Assembly: GCA_031277095.1 (NCBI GenBank)
Contig: JAISLU010000084.1
Span: 1-64,000 of the forward strand
Reading direction: 5' to 3'
Source: Synergistaceae bacterium
Lineage (GTDB): Bacteria > Synergistota > Synergistia > Synergistales > Aminobacteriaceae
DNA length: 64,000 nucleotides
This document shows, one piece after another, positions 45,155 to 53,282 of the stretch (positions within the stretch are counted from its first letter, which is position 1; each line of letters begins with the position of its first letter). The notes beneath the pieces are model-generated. The model had not been told where the DNA came from. It made no database searches and saw nothing but the letters and a program-made list of their open reading frames with translations. A program made the translations under genes and the position numbers.

Positions 45155-45512
45155 TTATTTTTCCTCCTCCGTACTTATGAAAAGATACATAATGAAAAGA
45201 TACAAAAAGACATGAGAAAACGAGATTAAAAGCATCAAATATTAAGCATCGATAAAAGCAACTGAAAGCATCTGGGAACATCGGACAAAATGTCGAGTTA
45301 TATTTTGTGGATATGATCACATAATTTGTATAGGAACAGAGTACAGCACATGGAGGGCAATGCAAATGTAAAAAATCATTGTGTATATGTAAAATATTAT
45401 CCTTTCGGTTTCTTTCAATGCGGAAAATTAAAGACAAAATGAGCATTCAAGGGAGGAAACCTTGGAATGTACCGCCGTATTATATCCTCCCTTTTAGGCT
45501 TTTACGGAAGGG
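45155..45512. other. 358-nt spacer without a gene
   Basis: AT-rich. Near the FAD-oxidase start it holds repeated GAAAAGATAC units (45178-45215) and AAGCATC units (45225-45275). The Crp-like dyad at 45306-45321 is the only regulatory candidate seen. No reading frame, RNA gene or clear terminator was recognised. Confidence 0.7.
45306..45321. promoter_or_regulatory. Possible Crp/Fnr-family operator
   Basis: TGTGG-ATATGA-TCACA differs by one base from the Crp consensus dyad TGTGA-N6-TCACA. It lies about 150 nt upstream of the FAD-oxidase start. It could be chance in AT-rich DNA. Confidence 0.35.
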
Positions 45513-46292
45513 TCACCTCTCGTCTGCGAGCCTCCGGGCTCCGTCGGCGATGGCCTTCGCCGCGGCCGCAAAGATCATGGTGTCCATTGAGTAGGCGAAA
45601 AACGTGAAACCCTGTTCGATTCTTTTTTTCATCTCCTCCTCCGAGGAGACGAAAATTCCAGCGAGCTTCCCGAATTTTCCGCAGACCGCCAGAACCTTGG
45701 CCACCGCCTCGGCCATTTTCGGATGGAACATGTCTCCCGGAACCCCCAGCGACAGGGACAGATCGTAAGGGCCGACAAAAATCAGGTCGATGTCTTTTAT
45801 GGACGCAATTTCCTCCACGTCCCGGACAGCCTGCTCCGTTTCGCACTGGACCATCCGCAGCAGTTGGGTGTTGGCTTCCGCAATGTATTCGAGAATGGGA
45901 ACGCTTCCGTAGGCGGCGGCCCGAGTACCGGCAAAGCCGCGGCAGCCGAGAGGCGGATACAACGTGGCGTCGATGAAAGACCGCGCCGTCACCGCGTCGT
46001 TCACCTGAGGAGCCAAAACGCCGCTGACCCCGAGGTCCAGCGTGCGCAGGACGGTCGTCCTTTCCACGTTGGTCAAGCGGGCGAGAACGTCCATGCCGGT
46101 CCCCTCCGCGGCCCGTATCTGGCCCATAATCGAGTTGGGCGCGCCCGGGGCGTGTTCCATGTCGAGAATCACGAAATCAAACCCGCTGCGCCCGAGGATT
46201 TCCACCGTGTCCACGCTGTCCAAGCCCACAAAGGTCCCTATGACCCTTTCGCCCTTCAGTAATTTTTTCTTCAATGCGGAACGTATGATCAT
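45513..46292 (-). CDS. HpcH/HpaI-family class II aldolase
   Basis: A 259-residue metal-dependent aldolase of the HpaI / 2-keto-3-deoxy-glucarate aldolase type, which splits 4-hydroxy-2-oxo acids into pyruvate and an aldehyde. Motifs: GFDFVILDMEHAPG (metal site and catalytic His), the QCETEQAVRDVEEIA strand with the metal-binding Glu, and DLIFVGPYDLSLSLGVPG. It is divergent from the Sel1 gene and is the first gene of the leftward catabolic region. If the product is tartronate semialdehyde, the glycerate 2-kinase at 49171 could complete the route; this is inference. Confidence 0.9.
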   Translation of the reverse strand: MIIRSALKKKLLKGERVIGTFVGLDSVDTVEILGRSGFDFVILDMEHAPGAPNSIMGQIRAAEGTGMDVLARLTNVERTTVLRTLDLGVSGVLAPQVNDAVTARSFIDATLYPPLGCRGFAGTRAAAYGSVPILEYIAEANTQLLRMVQCETEQAVRDVEEIASIKDIDLIFVGPYDLSLSLGVPGDMFHPKMAEAVAKVLAVCGKFGKLAGIFVSSEEEMKKRIEQGFTFFAYSMDTMIFAAAAKAIADGARRLADER

Positions 46293-46525
46293 GATCTTCC
46301 TCCCTGTTTCTTTTTTTTGAGATAAAGCCCGAGTATGCTGGCCTGCACCCCGACCTTCAGTCCTGCGGCCACGACCCCGAAAAGGCCAAGGACTGCTGAA
46401 GGAGGCGAGATATGAGAAGGGCCTGACCGTAATTCTTCAGTACGACGCTGTCGTTTTTCCGGACAAGCAATACGCACAGGATACACATGCGCTCTTTTCT
46501 GTTATCAGGCAACAGCCCTTTGGAA

Positions 46526-46546
46526 TATAATAATTTAGAATATAAT
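46526..46546 (+). promoter_or_regulatory. Two TATAAT boxes in a 15-nt tandem repeat
   Basis: TATAAT occurs at 46526-46531 and 46541-46546 within a duplicated AGAATATAATAATT unit, 46-61 nt before the Sel1-gene start. The -35 sequences are weak (TTATCA, TTTGGA). A promoter here may have been duplicated by the repeat process. Confidence 0.4.
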
Positions 46547-46591
46547 AATTGCAATACAAGATTTGAGCTACAACATTCTTGGAGGGAATCC

Positions 46592-47473
46592 ATGAAAAAA
46601 TTTTTGGGCGCGTTGCTTGCGACTTTGCTCCTGTTCGGATATGCCGAGGCGAGTTACGAAAAGGGCGTGGAAGCGCGTGCCGGCGGAGACTATGCCGAGG
46701 CGTTGAACCAGTGGATGGTGGCCTCCGACGATCCGCGGTGTATGACGGCCATCGGAGTGATGTACGATTACGGCGAGGGCTTGCCCAAGGACGAGGTCAA
46801 AGCCGCGGAATGGTACAACAGGGCGGCGGAAAAGGGGGAGTATCGGGCCATAGCCCAGTTGGCCAACTTCTCTTTGACCGGCGCGGGAGGCGTGGCTCAA
46901 AACCCCGCGGAATGGCGTAAAAAATTGGAGGCAATCAAAGGCAAAGACGGTTACGCCGACTATATCCTCGCTTTTTTTTACATCAACGGATTCGGGGGCG
47001 ACAAGAACCTCGATGAGGCCCAAGTCCTCGTGCGCGCCCTGGTGAATAAGGGCTACACCCAGTTGGAGGATACCCTTCGACAGGTGGAACGGAGACTCGC
47101 CGACCGAAACGCCGGCGTTTTGGACGTGGAGGCGCTCTCCGCCGAGATGGCACAGGGGAGCGTGTCTTTCGACCAGCGTTACAAAGACAAGCGTATTGCG
47201 GTCGCCGGATGGGTGAACTCCGTGGAACGGCTGAACGATAGAGGCTACGCCGTGAAATTAGGGGGGGCAGATTCTGCTCTTCCCAAAGACGACGTTTGGG
47301 CGGTCTTTTACGACCCTTCTCCCAGGGGAACTCTGGCCGAACTGAAACCCGGAACTTTCGTCAAACTGAACGGCGTTTACGTGGGAAAGCACCCTTTTCC
47401 ACTGGAAGACTGCTCTTTTACCCTGTTCGGATGTTCGTTGGTCGAGGTTATCTCGGAAGACAAGCGTCCTTGA
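46592..47473 (+). CDS. Exported Sel1-repeat protein with C-terminal OB-fold-like domain
   Basis: A 293-residue protein with a signal peptide (MKKFLGALLATLLLFGYAEA). Residues 25-170 form Sel1-like repeats (AIGVMYDYGEGLPKDEVKAAEWYNRAAEKGE, ILAFFYINGFGGDKNLDEA), which mediate protein contacts. The C-terminal 100 residues (DQRYKDKRIAVAGWVNSVERL, GTFVKLNGVYVG) look like a tRNA_anti-like OB fold. The ATG at 46592 has GGAGGG six bases upstream. Function unknown. It precedes a membrane glycosyltransferase-like gene by 25 nt. Confidence 0.82.
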   Translation: MKKFLGALLATLLLFGYAEASYEKGVEARAGGDYAEALNQWMVASDDPRCMTAIGVMYDYGEGLPKDEVKAAEWYNRAAEKGEYRAIAQLANFSLTGAGGVAQNPAEWRKKLEAIKGKDGYADYILAFFYINGFGGDKNLDEAQVLVRALVNKGYTQLEDTLRQVERRLADRNAGVLDVEALSAEMAQGSVSFDQRYKDKRIAVAGWVNSVERLNDRGYAVKLGGADSALPKDDVWAVFYDPSPRGTLAELKPGTFVKLNGVYVGKHPFPLEDCSFTLFGCSLVEVISEDKRP

Positions 47474-47498
47474 CGGGACGCGCCAAGGGTGACCTTCT

Positions 47499-49085
47499 TT
47501 GTGTTCGACTCGCAAAGCCGCCTTCCTCGTTTTTGTCGCTCTGCTGTATCTTTTTTTCCGGGGCGCGGGAGATCATGGTTTGCTGGACCCCGTCGAGGGG
47601 ATCAACGCGTCTGTCGCGCTGAATATGGTGGGGCGAAGAAACATCGTCGTTCCCCTGGCAGGAGATTTGCCCTACCTGGGGAAAACCATGGGGTTCTGGT
47701 GGTGTTCGACTTTGTCTTTGCTGCTCTTCGGCTGGCTCGAGTTCTCCGTGCGCTTCTGGTCCGTAGTGGGAGGATTGGGGATGAGCGCGGCAAGCTGGTT
47801 TATCGCCCGGCGTATCCAGGGTGAGCGCGCGGCCAATTACGCCGCGGTCATGACGGGGACGAGTCTTTTGACCTACGCGTCGTCGCAGCTCGCCTCTCCT
47901 CATGCGCTTTACGCCTGCTGTGTTGCCGCCGCCTTGGCGGGAATCGTGGAGGGCATTCAGGACAGGCGTTTTTTTCTCTTGTTGCACGTTTCCTCCATGC
48001 TCGCCTTCATCGTCTACGGCCCGTCAGGGGCGGTATTGCCTTGGTTGTGTCTGCTGCTTTACGCCTATATCGCCGACGAGGACCGGCTTTTTCTGGACGC
48101 GCTTTTCGACCGGCGAGGACTCCTGGCAACAGTGTTTCTCGGGGGCGGATACCTTTTTTTCCTCACCATGAAAAACCCGGCGATTCTGACGTTGATGAGG
48201 TACAACCCTCCTGCCCCGGCGTTCAACTCGATTTCTTCCAAGATGTTGTTTTTATCGGCCGGCTTTTTCCCCTGGCTGGGGCTCCTGCCCGAGTCCGTCA
48301 AAAACGCGCTGCCGCCCGACTGGAATTTCACCCTTCCCCACGAGCGGCGGAATGTCCTTCTTTTAATCTGGACAATCGTGTTTTTGTTTTTCGCCCTTTT
48401 TTCAGGAGACGCTCTTCTGCTGGTCGTGCCTCTCCCCGCTTTGGCGTCCCTCTGCGCCGCCAGTCTCGCCGCTGCGGTGGAGAAGAACGACGCGGTTTTG
48501 TTTCAAAGGGCGGTGGTGATGGAAATCCTGCTGTTCGTTCCCTTTCTTTTTCTTGAAATCCCGTGGGTTTATTATCGCAATATAAAATACCTGAGGAATA
48601 CGCTGATGTCCGTGGTCCCATGGATGTTTTTCTGCCTTCTGTTTCTTTTTGCCGGCTGGTACTACGCAAAAACACGTCAGCCCCGCAAACTGATGCTGCA
48701 CCTCAGCGTGGTTTCGCTGCTTTCCCTGCTTCCGCTGGCCGGAGCTTTCGACCTGCTGGCCGAGGCGGCATCCCTGCGGGATGTGGGCCTTCATCTGAGA
48801 AACAGTTTAGGGCGGGACGACCTCCTGATACAATATGGCATGAATCGTCCGTCGCTGTTCTTTTATACGGCCAAAGATTCCGTGCTGATCCGCTCTTCTC
48901 TCGTTCCGGGAGTGGCGGGTCAAAAGTCGCTGGATGATTCGTTTTTGCACGAGCTATGGAACGGCGCGGGCCGTGTTTTTATGACCGTGGATCGGCGGCT
49001 GCAGTTTTCGACTCCGCTGCCGGAGGATGTCTACAGCGTGAATGAAACGCGGGAAACGATCGTCCTGAGCAATCGAAGAGAGTAA
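47499..49085 (+). CDS. ArnT/PMT-like polytopic membrane glycosyltransferase
   Basis: A 528-residue membrane protein with about ten to twelve hydrophobic segments. The opening GLLDPVEGINASVALNMVGRRNIVVP matches the conserved first periplasmic loop of ArnT/GT-C enzymes (the DExx-type acidic pair here is DPVEG), and YLGKTMGFWW follows the same pattern. These enzymes use polyprenyl-phosphate sugars to modify lipid A, proteins or other envelope targets. The acceptor here is unknown. The TTG start has AAGGGTGA upstream. Confidence 0.82.
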   Translation: MCSTRKAAFLVFVALLYLFFRGAGDHGLLDPVEGINASVALNMVGRRNIVVPLAGDLPYLGKTMGFWWCSTLSLLLFGWLEFSVRFWSVVGGLGMSAASWFIARRIQGERAANYAAVMTGTSLLTYASSQLASPHALYACCVAAALAGIVEGIQDRRFFLLLHVSSMLAFIVYGPSGAVLPWLCLLLYAYIADEDRLFLDALFDRRGLLATVFLGGGYLFFLTMKNPAILTLMRYNPPAPAFNSISSKMLFLSAGFFPWLGLLPESVKNALPPDWNFTLPHERRNVLLLIWTIVFLFFALFSGDALLLVVPLPALASLCAASLAAAVEKNDAVLFQRAVVMEILLFVPFLFLEIPWVYYRNIKYLRNTLMSVVPWMFFCLLFLFAGWYYAKTRQPRKLMLHLSVVSLLSLLPLAGAFDLLAEAASLRDVGLHLRNSLGRDDLLIQYGMNRPSLFFYTAKDSVLIRSSLVPGVAGQKSLDDSFLHELWNGAGRVFMTVDRRLQFSTPLPEDVYSVNETRETIVLSNRRE

Positions 49086-49170
49086 AAAACATACTTGCGT
49101 CGATTTCGGGAAATTTTATTTTGGAGAAAATTTTATTGGGTCCCCAGAACGCCAACAAGGAGGAATGATT

Positions 49171-50418
49171 ATGACGATCCGTGAAACAGCCATCTCCGTC
49201 GCAAAAAGCGCAATCGACTCCGTTCTCCCCGAGCGAGCGGTCAAAGAAGCGCTTGCCGATCCCATAGAGGGGTCTGGCTCTGTCGTTTTGATTGCCATAG
49301 GCAAGGCCGCGTGGCGGATGGCGAACGCGGCCCACGAGTCCCTGGGACCCCAAATTGCCCGGGGCTGCGTCATCACGAAAGACGGACACTCCCGAGGCCC
49401 CATCGGAACACTCGAAATATTCGAGGCCGCTCATCCCGTTCTGGAGCAGCGCAACCTGGATGCGACCCGCAGGGCTCTCGCGATGGTAGAGGGGCTTTCC
49501 GAAAAAGACACGGTGCTTTTTCTGGTCTCCGGCGGGGGGTCTGCGCTCTTCGAGTTGCCTCTGGAGGGAGTGACCCTGGAAAATGTCGCGGATATGACCA
49601 ACCAACTGCTGGCCTGCGGCGCGGATATCGTCGAGATCAACACCCTGCGCAAACGTATTTCTTCCGTCAAGGGAGGACGTTTTGCGCAGGTGTGCGCCCC
49701 TGCCCGAGTGAGGTCCGTGGTGCTGTCCGACGTTTTGGGGGATCGGCTGGACAGCATAGCCTCCGGCCCGGCGTATCCGGATTCCAGCACCTGCGAAGAC
49801 GCGGCGTCCATCGTGGGGAAATACGGACTGAACCTTCCCTCCGGTATCTTGGACAAGCTCTCCCTGGAGACGCCTAAAAAACTGGACAACGTCGTCACCC
49901 AGATCACGGGCAGCGTTCCCGTCCTCTGCGAGGCCGCCAGAAAGTCTTTGGCGGAGCGCGGATTCGCAGCGATCCTTTTGACCACCACCCTGGTCTGCGA
50001 GGCCGCGGAGGGGGGAGCGATTTTCGCCGCTCTCGCCCGGGAGGCCGTGAGGGAGCGAAAACTCAGGACTGCGCCCGTGGCTTTCATCGCGGGAGGGGAA
50101 ACCGTGGTGAAGTTGAAAGGGAAGGGCAAAGGCGGTCGATGTCAGGAAATGGCTTTGGCGGCGGCCTTGGGATTGCAAGAACTGGAGGGGGTCGCTTTTG
50201 CCGCCGTGGGCTCCGACGGGACGGACGGCCCCACAGACGCCGCCGGCGGAGTCGTTGACGGCGGGACAATCCGAAGAATTCGGTCGCGCGGGCTGGACCC
50301 CCAGGGGATGCTGGACGGCAACGACGCCTACCACGCGCTGAAGGCCTCGGAAGATCTTTTGATTACGGGCCCGACCGGGACGAACGTCAACGACTTGATC
50401 ATGGCCTTGATCGAATAG
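49171..50418 (+). CDS. Glycerate 2-kinase (MOFRL family)
   Basis: A 415-residue kinase that phosphorylates D-glycerate to 2-phosphoglycerate. The N-terminal DUF4147 domain has VLIAIGKAAWRMANAA, LVSGGGSALFELP and LRKRISSVKGGRFAQ; the C-terminal MOFRL domain has FIAGGETVVKLKGKGKGGRCQEMALAAAL and AVGSDGTDGPTDAAGG. All are classic. I chose ATG 49171, not 49165, because of spacing to AAGGAGGA. It could receive glycerate formed from the aldolase route. Confidence 0.93.
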   Translation: MTIRETAISVAKSAIDSVLPERAVKEALADPIEGSGSVVLIAIGKAAWRMANAAHESLGPQIARGCVITKDGHSRGPIGTLEIFEAAHPVLEQRNLDATRRALAMVEGLSEKDTVLFLVSGGGSALFELPLEGVTLENVADMTNQLLACGADIVEINTLRKRISSVKGGRFAQVCAPARVRSVVLSDVLGDRLDSIASGPAYPDSSTCEDAASIVGKYGLNLPSGILDKLSLETPKKLDNVVTQITGSVPVLCEAARKSLAERGFAAILLTTTLVCEAAEGGAIFAALAREAVRERKLRTAPVAFIAGGETVVKLKGKGKGGRCQEMALAAALGLQELEGVAFAAVGSDGTDGPTDAAGGVVDGGTIRRIRSRGLDPQGMLDGNDAYHALKASEDLLITGPTGTNVNDLIMALIE

Positions 50419-50470
50419 AACGGGTTTTAATAGGTTTTAATGAGCTTTTTAGTTTAAGCGAGGTGTAAGT

Positions 50471-52318
50471 TTGAATTCCAAGCGGAATGCGATCCGTCAG
50501 GATGCTTCGCTGTGTTTTTGCGCAGCGGCGGAAGAGAAACTGCGAAAGATAGAGGACATCCTGGGGCGGCTGTTGTCGAAGGCCGGCTTTTACGTCTTCA
50601 TTGCCAGGCGGTATGGCACTGGAGCGCACAACGACAACTCTCTTCGCGTCAGAGTATCTTCCACTCCGGTCAAAGCGCCTGTGGAGCGCATCGATTATCT
50701 TTTTCTCCTTCTCGGGGGACTGCGCCCCGACGTCATAAACCATATCGCCTCCAAGACAAAGGTCGTCGGGGATGTGGGAACGATAACCCGCGACAGCCCC
50801 AAACTTAGGGAACGCGAGGCCGCGATTGTGGAACTGCCCCTGGCTGCGAGAATGAAGGAGCTGGACTGCGGCACTCACGAAGCGGAGGCGATGGCGGGCA
50901 TGGCGGCCGCCTTGTTCGGCTTGAGTGTCGAATCGAGCATCGTATCCCTGAATGTCCTGTTCCAGCGCCGCGACCAGTATCCGGAGGCCGTCACGGCCTT
51001 TCGCCTGGGCCACGCCCTGGGGATCGAGGTGGGGGAGGGCATTTTGGTGGCGCGGTACCTCCGCTCCGACAAAAATGAGATCTTGATCGACGCCGACACC
51101 GCCCTATCCTTGGGGACGGCTGCCGGCGGCTGCAATTTCGTGGCGTCGCCCTTTCCCGGCGCGCTTTTCGATTTCTACTCCAACAACGCCGAGTGCCTGG
51201 GCGCTGTCACCCTTCGTGCCGAGGACAAGGCGGGAGCCCTCAACATGTGCATCGGGGCCGCTTATACGGGTGCCCGAGCTCTGTTTACCACGTCGGACGG
51301 ATGTTCCGTAAGGGAGGCCATCGAGACCGCGAGCTTTTCGGAAACGCCCCTCGTGATCCATACGACTCCGCGGTATGACCCGGCGGATATGAATACCGAC
51401 GAAGGACAAAGGCTGAACGCGGCGCTCTGTTTCGGGCATGGGGAATTTCCCTGCGTCGTTTATTCCCCCGTGTCCGTGGAAAGCGCCTTCGCTTTAGGGA
51501 CGCGGGCCTTCGCCGCCGCCGAGAAATTTCGGATTCCCGTCCTTTTGATGACGGACCCGTATCTCTCGAAGACCGCCTACGACATGGAGCCTCTCCGCCC
51601 TTCCCAGGAGAAAGAAAATTTTCCCCGCGGCGTACCCGGCTACGCGCTGGACGACCGGGAGGACGCGAAGGAGCGGAACGTCTTCAAGGGCGTTGCGCTG
51701 AAGCTGCGACCGGAGGACGAGCGCATGAGAAAATTGGCGGTCCTGCGCGAGAATGCCCTGTCCCCGAAACTTTTCGGCAACCCACTCTACCGAACGCTCA
51801 TCGTTTTTTGGGGGGCCCTGCAGGAAACTCTTTTGGAAGTTCTGCGCACCGCCGAAACCGAGGGCCGCTTCGACACCAAAAGCGTCGCCCTGCTCTCTTG
51901 CGAGCAGGTTTACCCCCTATCCGACCAGATAGGAATTTTTTTGAAGCAGGCCCATCGCCTCATTTTTGTCGAACACAACGCCACAGGACAGTTCGCCCGT
52001 TTCGTACAGGCGGAAACCGGCTGTATTCCAACGGACATCCTTCTGAAATACGGCGAAGGGCCCTTCTCCGTGGAGGATCTGACGGAACGTCTGCAAAATC
52101 TGCTCGCCCCGAAAGAAGCCGCTCCTCCGAAAACAAAGAGATCAGAACTGAAAGCAGAAATAAAAACAGAAATAGGGAAAATAACGAAGAAAGACGCGGA
52201 GGAAAAGGCGTCCGGCTTCCCGGGCCTTCCCGTGGTCGCCCAACTCGGTTCTTTGGCTGCTCGGACCGCCTCGGCTGCCTCCCCTGTCGATGAAAGAAGT
52301 GAAGGTAGAACCCTATGA
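50471..52318 (+). CDS. 2-oxoacid:acceptor oxidoreductase-like alpha subunit (gamma-alpha fusion, divergent)
   Basis: A 615-residue protein following the KorA layout: a gamma domain (residues 1-130), a pyrimidine-binding domain and a C-terminal domain II. The alpha part has TAFRLGHALGIEVGEG, a YSNNAECLGAV-like region and CVVYSPVSVESAFALGTRAFAAAEKF. The gamma domain lacks the Gly-rich GGxGG motif expected near residue 15 (here FCAAAEEKLRK), so it is divergent. Residues about 550-580 are a Lys/Glu repeat (KAEIKTEIGKITKK). The TTG start follows GAGGTG. It overlaps the beta gene by four bases. Substrate unknown. Confidence 0.75.
   Translation: MNSKRNAIRQDASLCFCAAAEEKLRKIEDILGRLLSKAGFYVFIARRYGTGAHNDNSLRVRVSSTPVKAPVERIDYLFLLLGGLRPDVINHIASKTKVVGDVGTITRDSPKLREREAAIVELPLAARMKELDCGTHEAEAMAGMAAALFGLSVESSIVSLNVLFQRRDQYPEAVTAFRLGHALGIEVGEGILVARYLRSDKNEILIDADTALSLGTAAGGCNFVASPFPGALFDFYSNNAECLGAVTLRAEDKAGALNMCIGAAYTGARALFTTSDGCSVREAIETASFSETPLVIHTTPRYDPADMNTDEGQRLNAALCFGHGEFPCVVYSPVSVESAFALGTRAFAAAEKFRIPVLLMTDPYLSKTAYDMEPLRPSQEKENFPRGVPGYALDDREDAKERNVFKGVALKLRPEDERMRKLAVLRENALSPKLFGNPLYRTLIVFWGALQETLLEVLRTAETEGRFDTKSVALLSCEQVYPLSDQIGIFLKQAHRLIFVEHNATGQFARFVQAETGCIPTDILLKYGEGPFSVEDLTERLQNLLAPKEAAPPKTKRSELKAEIKTEIGKITKKDAEEKASGFPGLPVVAQLGSLAARTASAASPVDERSEGRTL
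52110..52210 (+). repeat. Degenerate repeat near the 3' end of the KorA-like gene
   Basis: GCAGAAATAAAAAC-type units of 12-15 nt repeat about four times in frame. Confidence 0.7.
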
Positions 52319-53175
52319 CCCGCATGGCGAACAGTTCCTCCGACATTTTCTCTGACGTTCCCTCTGACGTTTCCTTCAATAGTTCCTCCGAGCGGGGCGC
52401 CGTTGAAATTTTAAACAGCCTGTATTCGGCTCTGGCGGAGTTGGATCTGAGACCCGAGGAGGTCATATTGGTCTCCGGACACGAAAAGGCGCTGCGCGCC
52501 GTGGAACCACCGAAATTACCGACCCCTCATCGTCTCGGCGTCCCCTATGGCTGCGCTCTGCCCGCGGCAACGGGCATTCGAGCCGCCAACCCCCGGCTGT
52601 CCGTCATCGCCATAGGCAGCGACGGCGACATGTACGGCGCGGGCGGCAATCACTTTCTGCAGACGATCCGCCGCAATCCGAACGTCACCCACATCGTGTT
52701 CCACACCGTCCTCTGCGGCGAAGAAGACACTCCTCGTTCTTGGAGGACGGGGGGAGCGATGAATCCTTTGACGGTGGCTCTCTGCTGCGGAGCATCTTTC
52801 GTCGCGCGCGGCTCCGCGGGAGAGCCGGAGTTTACTCAGCTCCTGATGAAACGGGCCATGATCCACCAGGGTTACGCTCTGCTGGACATCCTCGTTCCTG
52901 ACGTTCTCGACGTGCCCGGCGCCGACAAGGAGCGCTGGCTCGCGGACAACACGTACAAACTGGAGGACAACATCGACGGCGAAAGGCTGATCGACCATGT
53001 GGAGGCGATGAACCTGGCCTTCGAGGCCAAACCTTATCCCTTGGGAGTTCTCTACGACTGTAGAAACCTTCCGACACTGGAAGAGGGCCTGGCTCCGTGG
53101 CAGAAGGACGACCGGCCTCTTTCCCAGCGCGAAGCTCCCCTGGACGCCGTTTGGGAATATATGAAAAATTTGTAG
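52315..53175 (+). CDS. 2-oxoacid:acceptor oxidoreductase-like beta subunit, apparently without Fe-S cysteines
   Basis: A 286-residue KorB-like subunit. The thiamine diphosphate region is recognisable: RLGVPYGCALPAATGIRAANP, VIAIGSDGDMYGAGGNHFLQTIRRN. The N-terminal CPGCG motif and the IGC segment that bind the [4Fe-4S] cluster in normal KorB proteins are absent; a 12-nt-repeat-encoded segment (residues 4-24, SDIFSDVPSDV) and SGHEKALRA stand in their place. The NxxYGMTGGQ region is replaced by HTVLCGEEDTPRSW. No ferredoxin subunit is nearby. So the electron acceptor, or even the activity, may differ from KorAB. Confidence 0.75.
   Translation: MTRMANSSSDIFSDVPSDVSFNSSSERGAVEILNSLYSALAELDLRPEEVILVSGHEKALRAVEPPKLPTPHRLGVPYGCALPAATGIRAANPRLSVIAIGSDGDMYGAGGNHFLQTIRRNPNVTHIVFHTVLCGEEDTPRSWRTGGAMNPLTVALCCGASFVARGSAGEPEFTQLLMKRAMIHQGYALLDILVPDVLDVPGADKERWLADNTYKLEDNIDGERLIDHVEAMNLAFEAKPYPLGVLYDCRNLPTLEEGLAPWQKDDRPLSQREAPLDAVWEYMKNL
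52324..52386 (+). repeat. Degenerate 12-nt repeat at the 5' end of the KorB-like gene
   Basis: CTCTGACGTTCC-type units repeat about five times and encode the first 24 residues. Confidence 0.78.
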
Positions 53176-53282
53176 TTCCCGTGTATGAAGCAGTAATATA
53201 TAGCGATAAGCAACTGAAAGAGCAATTAAAAGAGTATATTGAACGAGTATATTTAAGAGTAATTGAAAGGAGATTCATCTGG

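Noticed and set aside
46289-46593. Two short minus-strand frames (65 and 78 codons) between the aldolase and Sel1 genes
   Set aside because: One contains a hydrophobic stretch (VLGLFGVVAAGLKVGVQAS) but no clear ribosome binding site or family match, and they lie in the divergent promoter region. A decayed membrane-protein fragment cannot be excluded.
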